64,000 nucleotides of DNA, taken from Allolobophora icterica (taxonomy: Eukaryota; Annelida; Clitellata; Crassiclitellata; Lumbricidae). The position numbers were made by a program, and so were the translations under genes. Within the stretch, counting starts at the first letter, position 1, and each line of letters starts with the position of its first letter. This document shows, one piece after another, positions 1 through 11,722 of this stretch. The notes under the pieces were generated by a model. The model was not told where the DNA came from. It saw nothing but the letters and a program-made list of their open reading frames with translations, and searched no databases. The DNA lies in NCBI GenBank assembly GCA_963556255.1, contig OY744606.1, positions 6,489,373 through 6,553,372 on the forward strand, given 5' to 3'.

Positions 1-50
1 CATGGGAAAGTAAGGTCATAAAGATGTATATTTATAGATATATTAATCTT

Positions 51-85
51 CGGCTCATGCTACATGACTAATTTCTGAAGCTGTA

Positions 86-122
<37 letters not shown>

Positions 123-222
123 CTTTTCGGCTCATACTACATGACCAATTTCTATAGCTATATATATATATATATATATTATGGCTTTAGAAATTAGTTA
201 TGTAGGCCTAGTATGAGCTAAG
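51..222. repeat. Direct/inverted repeat around (AT)n
   Basis: A ~35-bp motif (GGCTCATGCTACATGACTAA and the following TTTCT) occurs at 52-85, again at 128-160, and in reverse complement at 181-220. (AT)n tracts separate the copies. The outer copies can form a stem around the AT core, as in a small foldback element. No terminal duplication is visible. Confidence 0.5.
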
Positions 223-399
223 AATTTTTATCACGCTCTGACAATGGTGTAGGCCTGTGAAACTTACGTATGTTGTTTGTATACATATCAAGATTATCAT
301 ATATGTAAATGTCTGGTGTTGGTGAAAACGATAGCGAAGAGCAAGAGCGTCTGTAGTCAATACCGAGAGAGACAGCCATCTGTATGAAGGTTAAACGAC

Positions 400-620
400 A
401 TCACTTTGCTTAGCCTCGGCATGTGAGGGCAGGTGTCCAGTCATCTCCCTTGCCGTCTCATCTTCCCACTGAGAGTGCACAGTCGATGTACTCTTTGTAG
501 TTGAGTTAGCAAGCGGCGCAAGTGAAGAAGACATCTCGAACCAAATATCTGCTCTGGCGCAGATACGAACCCTGGCCTACCGGTTGACAATTCACGACGT
601 TTACCATTACACTAATTGTT
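400..620 (-). mobile_element. tRNA-derived SINE fragment
   Basis: On the minus strand an A-box-like TAGTGTAATGG (near 605-614) precedes a B-box-like GGTTCGTATCT (near 562-572), the spacing of a pol III split promoter. The left part (TTAGCCTCGGCAT, then TTGCCGTCTCATC) resembles sequence at 41,930-41,985 beside another tRNA-like head. It is too diverged for a tRNA gene. A SINE relic is the best reading. Confidence 0.5.
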
Positions 621-939
621 TGATTTAAATGTTTGTATGGTTTGTTACTGTTTTTTTAACCTTGCACTGCACTGTTTAGATTCTTCGCATATGATTTGAA
701 ATGTTGTTTGAAATTATCATGAAGTTGTGTGTTGAACAACTGTAAAATGTTTATGTGAGAGGGTAATCCAGGCTGTAGTGGGTCTTTTTTACCCTTTTGG
801 ATTATCCTTTTGACGCCAGCACTTGTAATGCTATAGGCGAAACTGTCATAATTTGATTTGTCTGTTGTGTGGTGCTTCAATAAACAATTCAATAAAAAAT
901 AAAAAAACCTATCAAACAATTCTTGTGTTACTACTTACC

Positions 940-1020
940 TACATACACACATACATACAGACATACATACATACATACATACATACATACATACATACAT
1001 ACATACATACATACATACAT
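940..1020. repeat. (CATA)n microsatellite
   Basis: About 20 near-perfect copies of a CATA tetranucleotide. Confidence 0.95.
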
Positions 1021-1748
1021 TCTTGTTGAAAAATTCGAAATACTGCTACAATAAACAGCTCTTCTGTTTTTGTGTGTTTTAGCAACCTATTGTTTGGTAA
1101 ATAAATCATAGATTTAATAGTATTTTAACACATACTAAATAATTTAATAGGCATACTTTCCACGACCTTCAAGTCTGTTTGGATACAGAGGCAGATGACT
1201 TAGGTTGCGATGATGCTTTAAGAGTTTTCCCATCACATTCTGCTGTCAAACATATCTTCTTACAGTAAACAAAAAATCTTTTATGTATCACAGGGAAATC
1301 GGAAGCAGGCAACGGGTTTTCAAAACTGAAAACAGGTAGAGAACAACAATATCAATAACAATATTAACAACAAGACCAACAACGACATCAAAAACAACAT
1401 CAACAACAGCAACAACAACAGCATCTTCAACAAAGACAGCAACAACAATCTTGCATTTGACTTTGCGTGCACCAAACATTTTCAACTGTCTAAAACGCTT
1501 TTGTTTAGACCAGTGAGATAGCCACATATGTAGCGCTTTTCTGAGGTACTTTACAGGCGCTATAGTAAGTGTTTTGATACATACATACATATATGTACAT
1601 GCGAACATACTCACATTTATACATGCATACATACATCCATACGTACAAGTGCGGCAGAAAAGGTTGCAGTGATAACATAACAATAAGTTATGAAGAATAA
1701 ACGTATTGAGTATGAAAGTATATAGCTGAGTTGCAAGAATTTTGTTTA

Positions 1749-1749
<1 letters not shown>
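1021..1749. other. Non-coding, nothing recognised
   Basis: Unique-looking AT-rich sequence. A (CAA)n-like stretch at about 1345-1450 is low complexity. No convincing reading frame, RNA gene or transposon end was seen. Confidence 0.5.

Positions 1750-1801
<52 letters not shown>
1750..1801. repeat. (AT)n microsatellite
   Basis: About 26 uninterrupted AT units. Confidence 0.95.
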
Positions 1802-1807
<6 letters not shown>

Positions 1808-3389
1808 GAATTAGTACATTGAATTATAATGTATTAGCTAATTTTTATCCAAATTAAATGTATTTTGTAGTTGAGAAACATTTTCCAGAAACAGTATTAT
1901 TTTAGGTCAGTTATTTGAGTAATTTCCTATTTAAATAATTAATCATTCATTTGTGTTTGCAAGTAGTTTTGTTTCGTCGTTCAGAACTTTGGTTCTCTAA
2001 AAATTTGGACTCAAGCACTCTGTAATTCAAGACCACATAACTTAAATCAGAATCTTTATGGCTTTCTTGTCTTTGAAAGTTTTTTCGTCAAGCTGTTTGG
2101 CTTAGCCCTAAAATGATCTGATTACATATAAGAATTTCTCGCATTTTTTCCAGATGGCTTCGTGACTGGTGGCAGTGAAACATACAGTTCTGATGGCTGT
2201 GCAACCATTTCGTTCAGTGATTATTGCTTTCGCTTATACTTTAAGTGTTTTCTTATTCTTTTCGTCGTAAATCGGGAATATATATTTATCGACTTAACTA
2301 CAGCTTTCATGTGCTTTGAACTTTGAAGTTGCCTCATAAATGTTCCATTAGCAATTCCGATAGTGGGAAGCTTTTTGTGTTCGTTGCAAAGAACTTTGAA
2401 GGAAACTGATTAAGCCAAGATTGGTTTTTCTGTCTGTTTTTTGTTGTTGTCTGAGTTTGAAGTCAGTGTGCCAAGGATATGATCGTAGAACAGAATTTCA
2501 TGACATAAACTGTTGTTGGTCGCGACCCAAAAGTGGGTCGCGAAGCTCTGGCAAGTGGGTCACCAATTTTTTTCCAGAAACATCTATTTTTTCAGAGCAA
2601 CAACATTACTCACATTGTTACATTACATAGGTACAACAGTTGCTTTTGGGTTTCAACAAATTGTGACTGTTTTTACATAAGTTTCCTTTTAATGCTTTAG
2701 ATATGCCAATTTCTAAACGCTGTACGTAATTCCTCATATTTTGATGCCAATTTACGAAGCAATTTTTTTAACTCAATACTTAATTTTACGAAGGGGGTAC
2801 AGAGACTGCTAAGATATTCAGAAATGGTTCCCAACGCAGAGAAGTTTGGAACCGCTGTCGTAAAAAACATTTTGGTTTTCTTAGAAGATTATGACCCGGT
2901 CACATCAGCCTGCCTTCGGAAGGCCGAGTGGGATTTTTTGCAAATCCTCTGCCATCTGGCGAATTCATATAATGAAGTTTTGGGTAAAACCCCTTTAAAA
3001 GCGACGTATGCGTGGAAGATATTTCCTTTTTCGATAAACTCTTTTTAGACAAATCATTCTGGAAGAAAGGATTTGTTTAGATTCCTTAAAAATAGACTGA
3101 AACTGATGACCCAACGGATGGAATGAGAAGCAAATTCGTCGGGTAACTAGAACATGCTTAAAGTAGGAGCGGACCCTCGCACGTGCGTAGCCCAACACTC
3201 GCAGGCGTGTAGAGCCCAACCAAAGGCGTGAAAACTAGAGTTATGCAAATTGAAAGAGTAAGAAATTGGATTGAGTAGATCCGAATATGAAGACTTAGCA
3301 TCAAGCATCAGTGTCTTGTGCGCCCTACATGCATGGAAGATTTTTCCTGATATACATGTTGCTATGCGAAGTTTAAAACAAAAGTTTTC
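1802..3389. other. Mostly unrecognised; GTCGCGACCC palindrome at 2518-2543
   Basis: No gene is supported. At 2518-2543 GGTCGCGACCC and its complement GGGTCGCGA lie 4 bp apart, and GTGGGTCACC follows at about 2555. This wording is common at ends of hAT-type transposons, but no partner end or target duplication was found. A short frame at 2824-3048 has no recognisable homology and is probably chance. Confidence 0.35.
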
Positions 3390-3520
3390 GGGAATGAGCC
3401 TGAGTCTAGTGGCCAGCTGAATTCTCAACCCAGATGTCGGAGATTCAAATCCTTGTCATGGCAGGCTCGAGTTCGGGGCGCCAGCTGTTTGTGCATTAGA
3501 CATCAGCGATATAAGGTTAT
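3390..3520 (+). mobile_element. Possible tRNA-like SINE piece
   Basis: TCTAGTGGCCAG (about 3405) and GATTCAAATCC (about 3443-3453) are spaced like A and B boxes. The sequence runs into the GAT array. Diverged, low confidence. Confidence 0.35.
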
Positions 3521-3521
3521 T

Positions 3522-3529
3522 AAATGATT

Positions 3530-3566
<37 letters not shown>

Positions 3567-3763
3567 GGAGGAGGAGGAGGAGGAGGAGGAGGAGGAGGAG
3601 GAGGAGGAGCAGAAGGAGGAAAAAAAGGAGGAGGATGACGAGGACGACGACGATGAAGATGAAGATGTTTATGATAATGATGATAATGATGATGACGATG
3701 ATGACGATGACGACGACGACGACGATGATGATGATTATGATGATGATGATGATTATTATTATT

Positions 3764-3822
<59 letters not shown>

Positions 3823-3869
3823 GGTGGTGGTGGTGGTGGTGGTGGTGGTGGTGGTGGTGGTGGTGGTGG

Positions 3870-3942
<73 letters not shown>

Positions 3943-3943
3943 C

Positions 3944-3989
<46 letters not shown>

Positions 3990-3995
3990 CGACGA
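3522..3995. repeat. Compound trinucleotide array (GAT/GAG/GAC/GGT)n
   Basis: About 470 bp of almost pure trinucleotide repeat with blocks of GAT, GAG, GAC, ATT and GGT. The long poly-His, poly-Ile, poly-Met and poly-Arg frames across it are by-products of the repeat. Block order suggests repeated local expansion and point mutation of a GAT core. Confidence 0.97.
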
Positions 3996-4266
3996 TGATG
4001 ATTTAACAATATTTAAACAACCGCCTGAACTGATGTGACCCGAGTTGACCTGACCTGATCTATTTAATCAATATACATGACCTATCCTGAGGTGAGCTGT
4101 GGCATTTCAATACTCTATGGTACTGACAGGTTGAATTGATCGGTAGAATATGGCAGGGATGGACCCAGCGAGTGAGGCGTTCTGTGTGAGTGATACTCAG
4201 ATGTCAATCGAAACTGATTGCCTAGATTTTTTCACACGACCCTGGCTGCAGAAAAAGGGTTTACAC

Positions 4267-4267
<1 letters not shown>

Positions 4268-4361
<94 letters not shown>
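4268..4361. repeat. (AAT)n microsatellite
   Basis: About 31 uninterrupted AAT units. Confidence 0.95.
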
Positions 4362-4362
<1 letters not shown>

Positions 4363-4452
4363 CGATGGAGGACGAGGCCTGATTTCCTAGGAATAATATA
4401 CCAACAAATTAATATCTAAGCCCCGAGGGATCATATGTACCTTGGGGGAAAA

Positions 4453-4455
4453 ATA

Positions 4456-4486
<31 letters not shown>

Positions 4487-4520
4487 TAATAATATTAATA
4501 ATAATAATAATAATAATAAT
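4453..4520. repeat. (AAT)n microsatellite abutting LINE fragment
   Basis: Imperfect AAT units immediately upstream of the LINE coding fragment. A 14-bp duplication (CAGCCCCTACGAT) lies between them. Confidence 0.9.
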
Positions 4521-4544
4521 GCAGCCCCTACGATCAGCCCCTAC

Positions 4545-5279
4545 GATCAGGCACGCCTAAAGGCCATAACGGCCTCACACGCCTGTGATTGGTTACATGC
4601 TCTCCCGCTCACCGCATTCGGCCTCAGGCTGAGCGACGAGGCCGTGCGCGTGGCGGTCGGCCTGCGGTTGGGCGCAGTCATATGTGAGCCGCACACTTGC
4701 GCATGCGGCGCCTTCGTCTCAGCAAAGGGCTCGCACGGCCTCTCGTGTTCGCTTGGTTTCGGTCGACAGGCCAGACACAGCGCCATCAACGACCTTGATC
4801 ACCGCAGTCTGAATAGAGCGGGAACCCCGGCGATCAAGGAGCCATCGGGACTAACCAGATCCGACAGGAAAAGACAAGACGGTCAGACTCTGATCCCTTG
4901 GAGTGGCGGACGCCCTCTTATATGGGACGCGACCGTGGCTGATACGGTGGCCGCATCATATCTCTCTGAGACGGCGGTCGCGGCCGGAGGAGCAGCAGAG
5001 AGGGCAGCCACAAGGAAACACACAAAATATTCAGAACTCGAGACGAGATACACCTTCGTGCCTATCGCCGTTGAAACATTGGGCCCTACCAACAAAGAAG
5101 GTCTCGCCTTCGTTTCCGAAATCGGCCGCCGATTGACGGCAATCACTGGCGACGCCCTCGAGACAGCCTTCCTCTTCCAGAGCATATCAGTAACAATTCA
5201 ACGATTCAATGCAGTCGCATACCAGGGCACCCTTTCAGGACTGCCCGGGATCGAGGACCGGCGGGCCCATCCAAGCTAG
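4545..5279 (+). pseudogene. Non-LTR retrotransposon ORF2, C-terminal fragment
   Basis: An open frame of about 244 codons runs from GAT at 4545 to TAG at 5277-5279 with no upstream start. Visible motifs are FGLRLSDEAVR, CEPHTCACG, KGSHGLSCS, EPSGLTRSDRKRQDG and ETLGPTNKEG. These recur in the region downstream of reverse transcriptase in LINE-type polyproteins of many invertebrates. The RT, endonuclease and start are missing, as expected of 5' truncation during target-primed insertion. The frame is unbroken, so the copy is fairly young. The 3' end is followed by (AAT)n at 5336, a typical simple-repeat tail. GC content is clearly higher than in the flanks. The LINE clade cannot be named from this piece alone. 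Confidence 0.75.
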
Positions 5280-5465
5280 ACCTAACTTTTCATGATAAAC
5301 TGTTCACTGAGTGACGCTGAGATGGCGCTTCAGATCATAATAATAATAATAATAACTATTTGTTTGATGTTCCACTACATTTGGTAGGATGTTTTATTGC
5401 TCGCCCGTTTGGTGGGGTTTTGCGAGGAGGCAGAAGCGAGAGACCCTGGAGGGTATAGTCCGGAG

Positions 5466-5875
5466 GCTTGTGCGTCAGGGCTACTTACCTTCATCATCCT
5501 CATTTGAGGCACTCTGTAACAATGCTGACACTAGTCTCTGCTAATATTTTGTACAATCCATGCCACGTATTACATCAATGCTGCCACCTATTAAGCACAC
5601 GCACTACTCTTTGCGCCCACGGTCTCATAGCCGTGAGCTACCTAATTATGATAACTTGTGTCGGATATGCTTCTTTGCCAGGATGCTAGACAAACAGCCT
5701 TTTTGTATCCTTTGTATCTTTTATGTATTCATTTATAATAACTGTTCTCTTAATTGGTTACATTTTTTGATTGTAATATGTAAAAAGAAGTAATATGCTA
5801 CAATATCTTTCTGGTACAGCGCTGTGCGTTTGCTAGCGCTTCTTAATAAAAATATATACTTACTTACTTATTTTA
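5466..5875 (+). pseudogene. CR1/L2-like LINE C-terminus and 3' end
   Basis: The frame at about 5560-5793 contains YSLRPRSHSRELP and FFARMLDKQPF, which match the C-terminal wording of CR1/L2-like ORF2 proteins (hYxLRPRxH, then RMLYKD). It is followed by a 3' UTR with an inverted GCGCT/AGCGC motif and a terminal (TACT)n tail at 5860-5875. The upstream part (CHLRHSVT, ILYNPCHVLPP) is read in a neighbouring frame, so at least one frameshift has occurred. It is a 5'-truncated dead copy directly downstream of another LINE fragment. Confidence 0.6.
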
Positions 5876-5879
5876 CAAC

Positions 5880-6174
5880 AACAATAATAATAAGACTATT
5901 TGTATAGCGTCGTAGCACAGCCGAGGCCGAAGGTAAGGCGCTTTACGTGGGTTCAAAAAGTCAATGGTCTTGCGCTGTGATTTAAATGTCTCCAGAGATA
6001 GCGCGTTGTTCACATGGTCGAGTTCACTTGCTTAAATGATCGTCAGCGCCATATTACATCTTTTAATCACAATAACAATAATAATCATTTTTTCTTTATT
6101 AATTCAAACTGACAAACGCAGCAAAATTACATCGAAACATGACAGTACAATCAAATCTTAATTAAACACACGGT
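5880..6174. other. Non-coding, nothing recognised
   Basis: GACTATTTGTATAGCGTCGTAGC and GGCGCTTTACGTGG resemble LINE/SINE 3' UTR wording, but no element can be delimited. Confidence 0.35.
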
Positions 6175-6290
6175 TTGGCAGCCATGCAAGGCGCCGCCCT
6201 AGAGGGGAGTTACGGGAATCGACCTGCGAACCTAATGCTCTCCTGGCCATGAGTGTTACCATTACTCTATCCCCCTCCCCAAAAGCCGTT
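6175..6290 (-). mobile_element. tRNA-derived SINE head
   Basis: On the minus strand TAGAGTAATGGTAAC (A-box-like, about 6248-6265) precedes GGTCGATTCCC (B-box-like, 6213-6223). The acceptor stem does not pair, so this is a SINE relic rather than a tRNA gene. Confidence 0.5.
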
Positions 6291-6954
6291 GACGATAATT
6301 ACAGCAGAAGGCGATTTTTGCATGGTCGCAATCAAGTAGCAACAAAAGTGGGTGGGTAAAATGTTCTGTCGTTGTATTGCTATTATGAGAGCCTCAGCAG
6401 AAGGATCCTTAACCTCTTAGAACCCACCATAGCGTTACATAAATTTCCAAGGTCGGACCTAGGTGACCGACATACATCAGGGTGCTCTATGTTCCAGTCT
6501 CTATACGCAACAGAGCCGGCGAGCGCTGCGCTTTTCTTCCTGTGGAGATATGCGGGTGCCACCCAAAATGTAAAAAATTAGTTGAAAACCTACTTCTCTT
6601 ATAACTCTTGACGTTTGTGTTGACTGTATAACACCCTGAAAGCAGCTTGCTACTGATGATGCCATACAAATTGTCGTAATTACAATAGAAATTTTCCACA
6701 CACATCAACCCGAGCCCATCGTGTCTGCTCAATTTTGCTCATGTCTTGGAAAAGTCTTCCGCTGGACATGCGTTGCATTTAACTCTGTTGAGACAAATTT
6801 TTTAAACTGTCTTAAAACGCAAATCATTAGGTTGTCATGCATGCAGCACTTTTCTTTAGGTACTCAAAATGCGCTATATAAAAAGTGCCTTCATACATGC
6901 ATACGTACGTATATGCGTATCTTAACCTTCTGACTGAGAAGCGAAAATGATTTC

Positions 6955-6981
6955 TTGTCTTGTCTTGTCTTGTCTTGTCTT
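6955..6981. repeat. (TCTTG)n microsatellite
   Basis: Five tandem copies of TCTTG. Confidence 0.9.
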
Positions 6982-7432
6982 GAACCTTCCTTGATCCCAG
7001 GGTTGGTCGCTTCATGGACAAGTTCCCCCATCTCCTCCAGTCCTCCATCTCCGACAACACTTGATCGAAGGGCACATCCAAGTTCTGATGTTGATGATCT
7101 GGACTTAAGGAACGGTAATATATAGTCTTGTTAAAATACCTCCGTTATAGGTAATTTTATTATGGTGAATGGCCTTCTATTATCATAAAGAGAGTCAGAA
7201 AACTTTTCAAATATGTCTTCTTTTAATTCAAAACACAAGAAAACCAACACAGATCTATATTACAATGTTTTCTACACTTTTCCAATTTCAAATCGCCTGC
7301 ATCAACTTTATTCCTTTTCACGCTACACGTGTCATGCGTACAACATCTGTACAACTAGCTAATTAGATATGCAAGGCCGACTGCTCAACACCTGTTCAGC
7401 CAAGCTCAAACATTGACGCATTATTCACACTC

Positions 7433-7436
<4 letters not shown>

Positions 7437-7502
<66 letters not shown>
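7437..7502. repeat. (AT)n microsatellite
   Basis: About 33 AT units. A second short tract follows at 7515-7530. Confidence 0.95.
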
Positions 7503-7508
<6 letters not shown>

Positions 7509-7544
7509 TAGGCCTATATATATATATATAATATATATTGTACT

Positions 7545-8745
7545 GTATTGTATTCAGATATTTATGAAGAGCTTCTAGCGGGAGGGCCATTCAGAAGCGC
7601 TCCCAGTGCGAGAGACCCCGAGAGAAAAAGCAAGTTTTAAGAAAGGTAAAAGAGAAAGAGACGTTACCTGAGAGAATAGAAGAACGAACGAACGGAAGAA
7701 GCCCGTGTGATTCTCGTTAACGTTAACGATAACGAAAACATTCGTTAACGAAAAAAAAATGATTTCGTTAACGATAACTATAACTATAACTAAAAAATAT
7801 CATTAACTATAACTATAACTATAACGAAAATAACACTAACGAAAATTCATCGCTATTTTCGTTAATAAAATAATAAGTGCAATATCGATAAAACATGAGA
7901 ATGTGAAAATGCTCTACAACAGCTTTGTTCGCCCCTAATTTTGGATTTGTGAATTAACCCAGTAGGCTAGTACGCCTAGTGGCTCATTCATCAATATGTA
8001 TAGATATCGATGGGTTCATAAATGTAATTATTTTATAAACGTTTATATAGCGATTGCGGCCCAAGGTGACTAGCGCAAATTCGCAATATTAGTAGTCATT
8101 TTAAAGAGTGAGAAACTTGTTTTGATTTTAATTTTCTATGTTAAAAGGAATATTATAAGAAAGTTATCATCCTCGTGTTCAACATAGATATGTTCATATT
8201 AGAAATCAAATTGAATACACATTTAAAAGAAAACGAGATTGTATTTTTGAATGGAAAAATCCATTAAATATCTGTGACAGACAGTGATTCCACATGTACT
8301 GTATACGTATCAAATTCAAACCTGAATAACAACATTTTGTTTTTTCAGAAATTTAAGTTTTTGCATTTGTTAGAGTCATAGAAATTTTCTGGAGTGGGGT
8401 AATTTTCTTTGACATAATTTTGTTAGGGGGTCCTTGAATGTTTGACAAGGGGGAGGAGATCAAAAACTGCCGAAATTTTGTTGACATTTAATCGATGACC
8501 CCATAGGGATCAGCCGCAGCGCCATCGGGGCCAGTTAATTTTTAGCTATGTACTAACTAAAATTAACTAAAATAAAAGTCCAGTAACTATAACTATAACT
8601 ATAACTAAAAAATAATAATAACTGTAACTATAACTAAAATAAAATCTGTAAGGAGAATCACACTGGAAGGAGCTCATTCCAAAGAGCAGGGCCAATGGAA
8701 GCAAAAGACCTAGATTGAGCCAGAGAAGTCCTGACATATATAGGC
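7545..8745 (-). mobile_element. LINE 3' end, split by a hAT MITE
   Basis: Sequence at 7545-7702 and again from 8666 matches, in reverse complement, the LINE tail at about 59,690-59,885. Shared wording includes GAAGCGCTCCCAGTGCGAGAG, GAACGAACGGA, CTCATTCC and CCAATGGAAGCAAAA. The element runs on the minus strand, with its (ATACA)n-type tail at 7545-7555. A 963-bp hAT MITE (7703-8665) interrupts it, and the 59.7-kb relative shows the uninterrupted sequence. Confidence 0.65.
7703..8665. mobile_element. hAT-type MITE (H1) with TAACTATAAC subrepeats
   Basis: The left end CCGTGTGATTCTC and the complement of the right end CAGTGTGATTCTC form 13-bp terminal inverted repeats in the CAGTG style of hAT elements. 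The flanking 8-mers GAAGAAGC (7695-7702) and GAAGGAGC (8666-8673) match at 7 of 8 positions, and the related LINE at 59.7 kb carries a single GAAGGC at the same place. Clusters of TAACTATAAC/GTTAACG lie inside each end (7715-7850 and 8550-8640), typical of transposase-binding subterminal repeats. There is no coding capacity, so it is non-autonomous. Confidence 0.8.
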
Positions 8746-9495
8746 CTAATATAAATAATATATGTAATATATATAATTATACATAATTATATATATATAT
8801 ATCGTTGGAGATCTCGAGTTAAGGTTGGCTGGACGATATAGAACATTGTACTCTGTAGGTGTGTTAATATGGAACATTCTCTTTTAGTTCTGCTTGACGA
8901 GTTTTCACTGAGTCTGACACCAACTGGTAGTCATATGAATGATATAAAAGACACTGTAGAGATGGTCGGTGAGCTTGGTGATAGGATCTGACGAGATGAC
9001 TTCTTTGTTAGGACACCAAGTCTCCCTGGTTTAGTTAAGAACCGTAGATGGTTGCTTCTTTTCGTATTTCTGTTCCGTGACTGAGACCGTGTTCTTTAAG
9101 GTTCAGAGCAAGGGTTGTTAAGTTCGTTTCTATACCGAGTCCTTCTACTGTTGAAGACTGGTTCTGTTCATTTTCGCTACGTGCAGGTATAATTGTACCT
9201 TGACTTGTAAATATTAAAATACCTTTATCATACCCTAGTGAAACTTACGTTGGACTGCACATTTCGCAATACTTTGCTGTACTATGGTTACGCACAACAA
9301 TGCCTTTATAATAAAAAAATTAAATTATAGCTGCAACGATTTATTATGAAGAACGGTACATAAACTGCGCAATTGTTTCTGTTAGTTTTCTTAATATTTT
9401 ATTATTATATGTTAAATAGAAAAAGTTCGTGTTGTGTTTTGTTTGAACGAGGCATAGGCCTAAGATCCGTTTGGATTGCACTTTTCGGAGGCGTT
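8746..9495. other. Non-coding, nothing recognised
   Basis: AT-rich sequence with short AT repeats at 8755-8800. No gene or transposon end was identified. Confidence 0.4.
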
Positions 9496-9623
9496 ATGAA
9501 ACGTTTGATTGACTTTAAAAGCAAATTGGTCGACCAGTTGAAAATCCAGAATGAGGAAAACGAAGTAATCGGGTTACCGATAGCACCCATAAGTACACCC
9601 CCAAAAGAATCCTATATGAGAGT
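9496..9623 (+). other. Candidate coding exon (weak)
   Basis: An ATG at 9496 opens a frame of about 42 codons with a charged, non-repetitive product (MKRLIDFKSKLVDQLK at its start). It reaches a reasonable donor, GA|GTGAGT, at about 9622-9623. Codon composition looks more protein-like than its surroundings. No family is recognised and no partner exon was found, since repeat S starts about 130 bp downstream. It could be a first exon of a host or transposon gene, or chance. Confidence 0.25.
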
Positions 9624-9754
9624 GAGTTTCTTGTTTTTTTTCAAGTTCACTGGACAATTTAATAAATTGAACGCATGGACCAATTTTCATGTACAGTGGC
9701 AGCTAAGACATAGTTTTGTGTGCCTTCTCTATATAGCGCGAATTTTCTGAACGG

Positions 9755-10011
9755 CTACAAATTTCTAATGAAATCGTTTTAAGCACAAAAATTCCAACTA
9801 TATATACATATATGTATATTTATGGCTGGTATAAATGTATGTATAATGTATATACGAATATGTATACGCATAGGGCCTATGTCCATGTACTGAGCTCTTG
9901 AACACGATGTCTATTATCAGTTCTGTATGGCAATCCATTGGCGGGCTGTGCGTGTCTGTGGGTGCTCGCCAGCGGTGACTCTTCTGTGGCAATCGGAGAA
10001 CTGTTTTCTTG

Positions 10012-10053
<42 letters not shown>

Positions 10054-10634
10054 TCGTTATTATATATATATTATATATATATATATATCTGCCAAATTCT
10101 CTTTAAATGCGGTGTGAGAGACAGAACTAAGCCTAAATTATTTAAAAATTAAGTAGGCCTATTTAATATTTTACTATTTCAATATTACCCTATTTCAACT
10201 CAAACTATTTTAATCGTGACTTCAATTGCAAATAAATTTCAAATTACAAACATTCCCTGCTGAAAGATTACGTCACCGCGTCATAATTTATGAAGCAAAA
10301 CCCCAGTGATGACGCAAAACTGGTACAATAATATGGTACTGCCAGTTCCAAGCAAGGAGAAAAAGGAGGGCGGCGTCAACATCCCTGGTAACCACAAGAT
10401 GTCGTTAAACATTGGAAACTACTACGACAAAACGGTTATAGGTTTCATCTTGCGAAAGAATTCATAAACCAATACTTCTTATCTAAACTAAGTTAGGAAC
10501 TTGTTCAGCGCCAAACCCCACTGCTCAAGGTCGCTATTAACCTAAACTTTTGCGGAAGCCAAATTCAAGTGCTATTTCGGTCAAGAGCGAGAAGAGAGTC
10601 CAAGAAGACTTGCCTTAGAGAATAAATCATTGCT

Positions 10635-10678
<44 letters not shown>

Positions 10679-11440
10679 TAACCGTTGTAGTATGCCTATA
10701 TGATATATATATATACATTTATCATTCATTCATAGTTATATATATATAGATATGGTAAACAAAAGAAGGAACCCTAGACCTAAGCCAATTATTATTCATG
10801 TTTTATATGCATGTATATATACTAAGCTCTAAAAACAAATCTCCCTGTTACCTTTCACAAGACTTCTCAAGCGGTCATGCATAAGAAAACACTAAAACGA
10901 TACTTGTCAAGATCTGTAGTAAATTGACTTAGATTTTTGGAGCACAAAATTGATATTTGGTTATTAGATAGTTGCGCTTAATAAAAACTTGTTATAATCA
11001 TAACAATTATGATAAATATTATGAAATTCTCCATGACGTTTGCGGGGCCCAGACTACTTACTTTGCTCCAGCTGAAACTATTTTTGAGACAATTCATAAA
11101 TTTTCTTTTGTCATCTTATGATTTGCTTCTTAGTAGCTGATGGAGCCGTCATCTGGAGTCTACACGAATCCAGAAATCCGAATCCCGGTAAGTGGTGAAT
11201 ATGCATCTCGACAGAATTCCCGAACACAATTTTGCAACGGAGCGTGTGAATCTTGAAGGCTGGTATGAAACAATCTGCCAAAATAACCTGAATAGGATGT
11301 TCGAAAATATCTTGAACATTTAGTTTTGCGCAAATCATTTTCATTTACCTCAGAAAATAGCTTTCGGGGATATGGCGGAAATATTCTGTTTCGTGGATTT
11401 GGGGTTCGAGGATTCGCTACGCACCCGTCATCATAATATA
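9755..11440 (+). repeat. Repeat S, copy A
   Basis: This segment aligns, in the same order and orientation, with 46,376-54,255. Shared landmarks are ACAAATTTCTA.TGAAATCG, GCGGGCTGTGCGTGTCTG, GTACTGCCAGTTCCA, TTAAACATTGGAAACTAC, CATAAGAAAACAC.AAAACG and CCGTCATCTGGAGTCTAC. Copy A lacks the Kolobok element, the 275-bp hAT MITE and the 614-bp duplication present in copy B. It therefore shows the empty sites; the Kolobok site is the TCAA at 10,867-10,870. Contents are non-coding as far as can be seen. Confidence 0.8.
10016..10089. repeat. (AT)n microsatellite
   Basis: Interrupted AT tract inside repeat S. Further AT tracts occur at 10,639-10,674 and 10,738-10,750. Confidence 0.95.
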
Positions 11441-11545
11441 TCAATCAAATCAAATCAAATCAAAAAATCTTTATTGCATCCAGACAACGTTATGTACATA
11501 ATAACAATAACCTAAAGTTATAGTAGTTCTTAACCTGAATAGGAT
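11440..11545 (-). mobile_element. LINE/SINE 3' tail
   Basis: The minus strand reads AATAAAGATTTTTTGATTTG and continues as (TTTGA)n, a polyadenylation-like signal followed by a pentanucleotide tail. This marks the 3' end of a short retroposon running right to left. Confidence 0.5.
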
Positions 11546-11575
11546 ATACTTCCATATATACATCCTCTCTTCATC

Positions 11576-11722
11576 TGGCCTCCTGGAAACCGGAATCGGA
11601 CCTCTTTCGGACTACTCTCTGGAAACCTTCTCTGATTTGACGTAGCGCTCGTGAAAAGGCTGGTGCCCTGCGCTTGGCCTTCGAGTGGCGCTTTAGAAGT
11701 TTGGAGATTACGATTACGATCC
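11576..11722 (+). mobile_element. LINE 3' UTR, truncated
   Basis: Matches the 3' end of the LINE at 43,130-43,262: GGCCTCCTGGAAACCGGA, GATTTGACGTAGCGCTCGTG, AGGCTGGTGCCCT and GGAGATTACGATTACGAT. The copy at 43 kb has three tandem versions of the first ~65 bp and this copy has one. It ends in an ATTACG-type tail. Confidence 0.65.

Noticed and set aside
3503..4009. Long poly-His, poly-Ile and poly-Met/Arg/Val reading frames
   Set aside because: All three arise from the GAT/GGT trinucleotide array and have no non-repeat content.
4644..5279. Host gene with a GC-rich CDS
   Set aside because: The protein wording matches LINE ORF2 C-terminal regions, and the copy ends in a simple-repeat tail.
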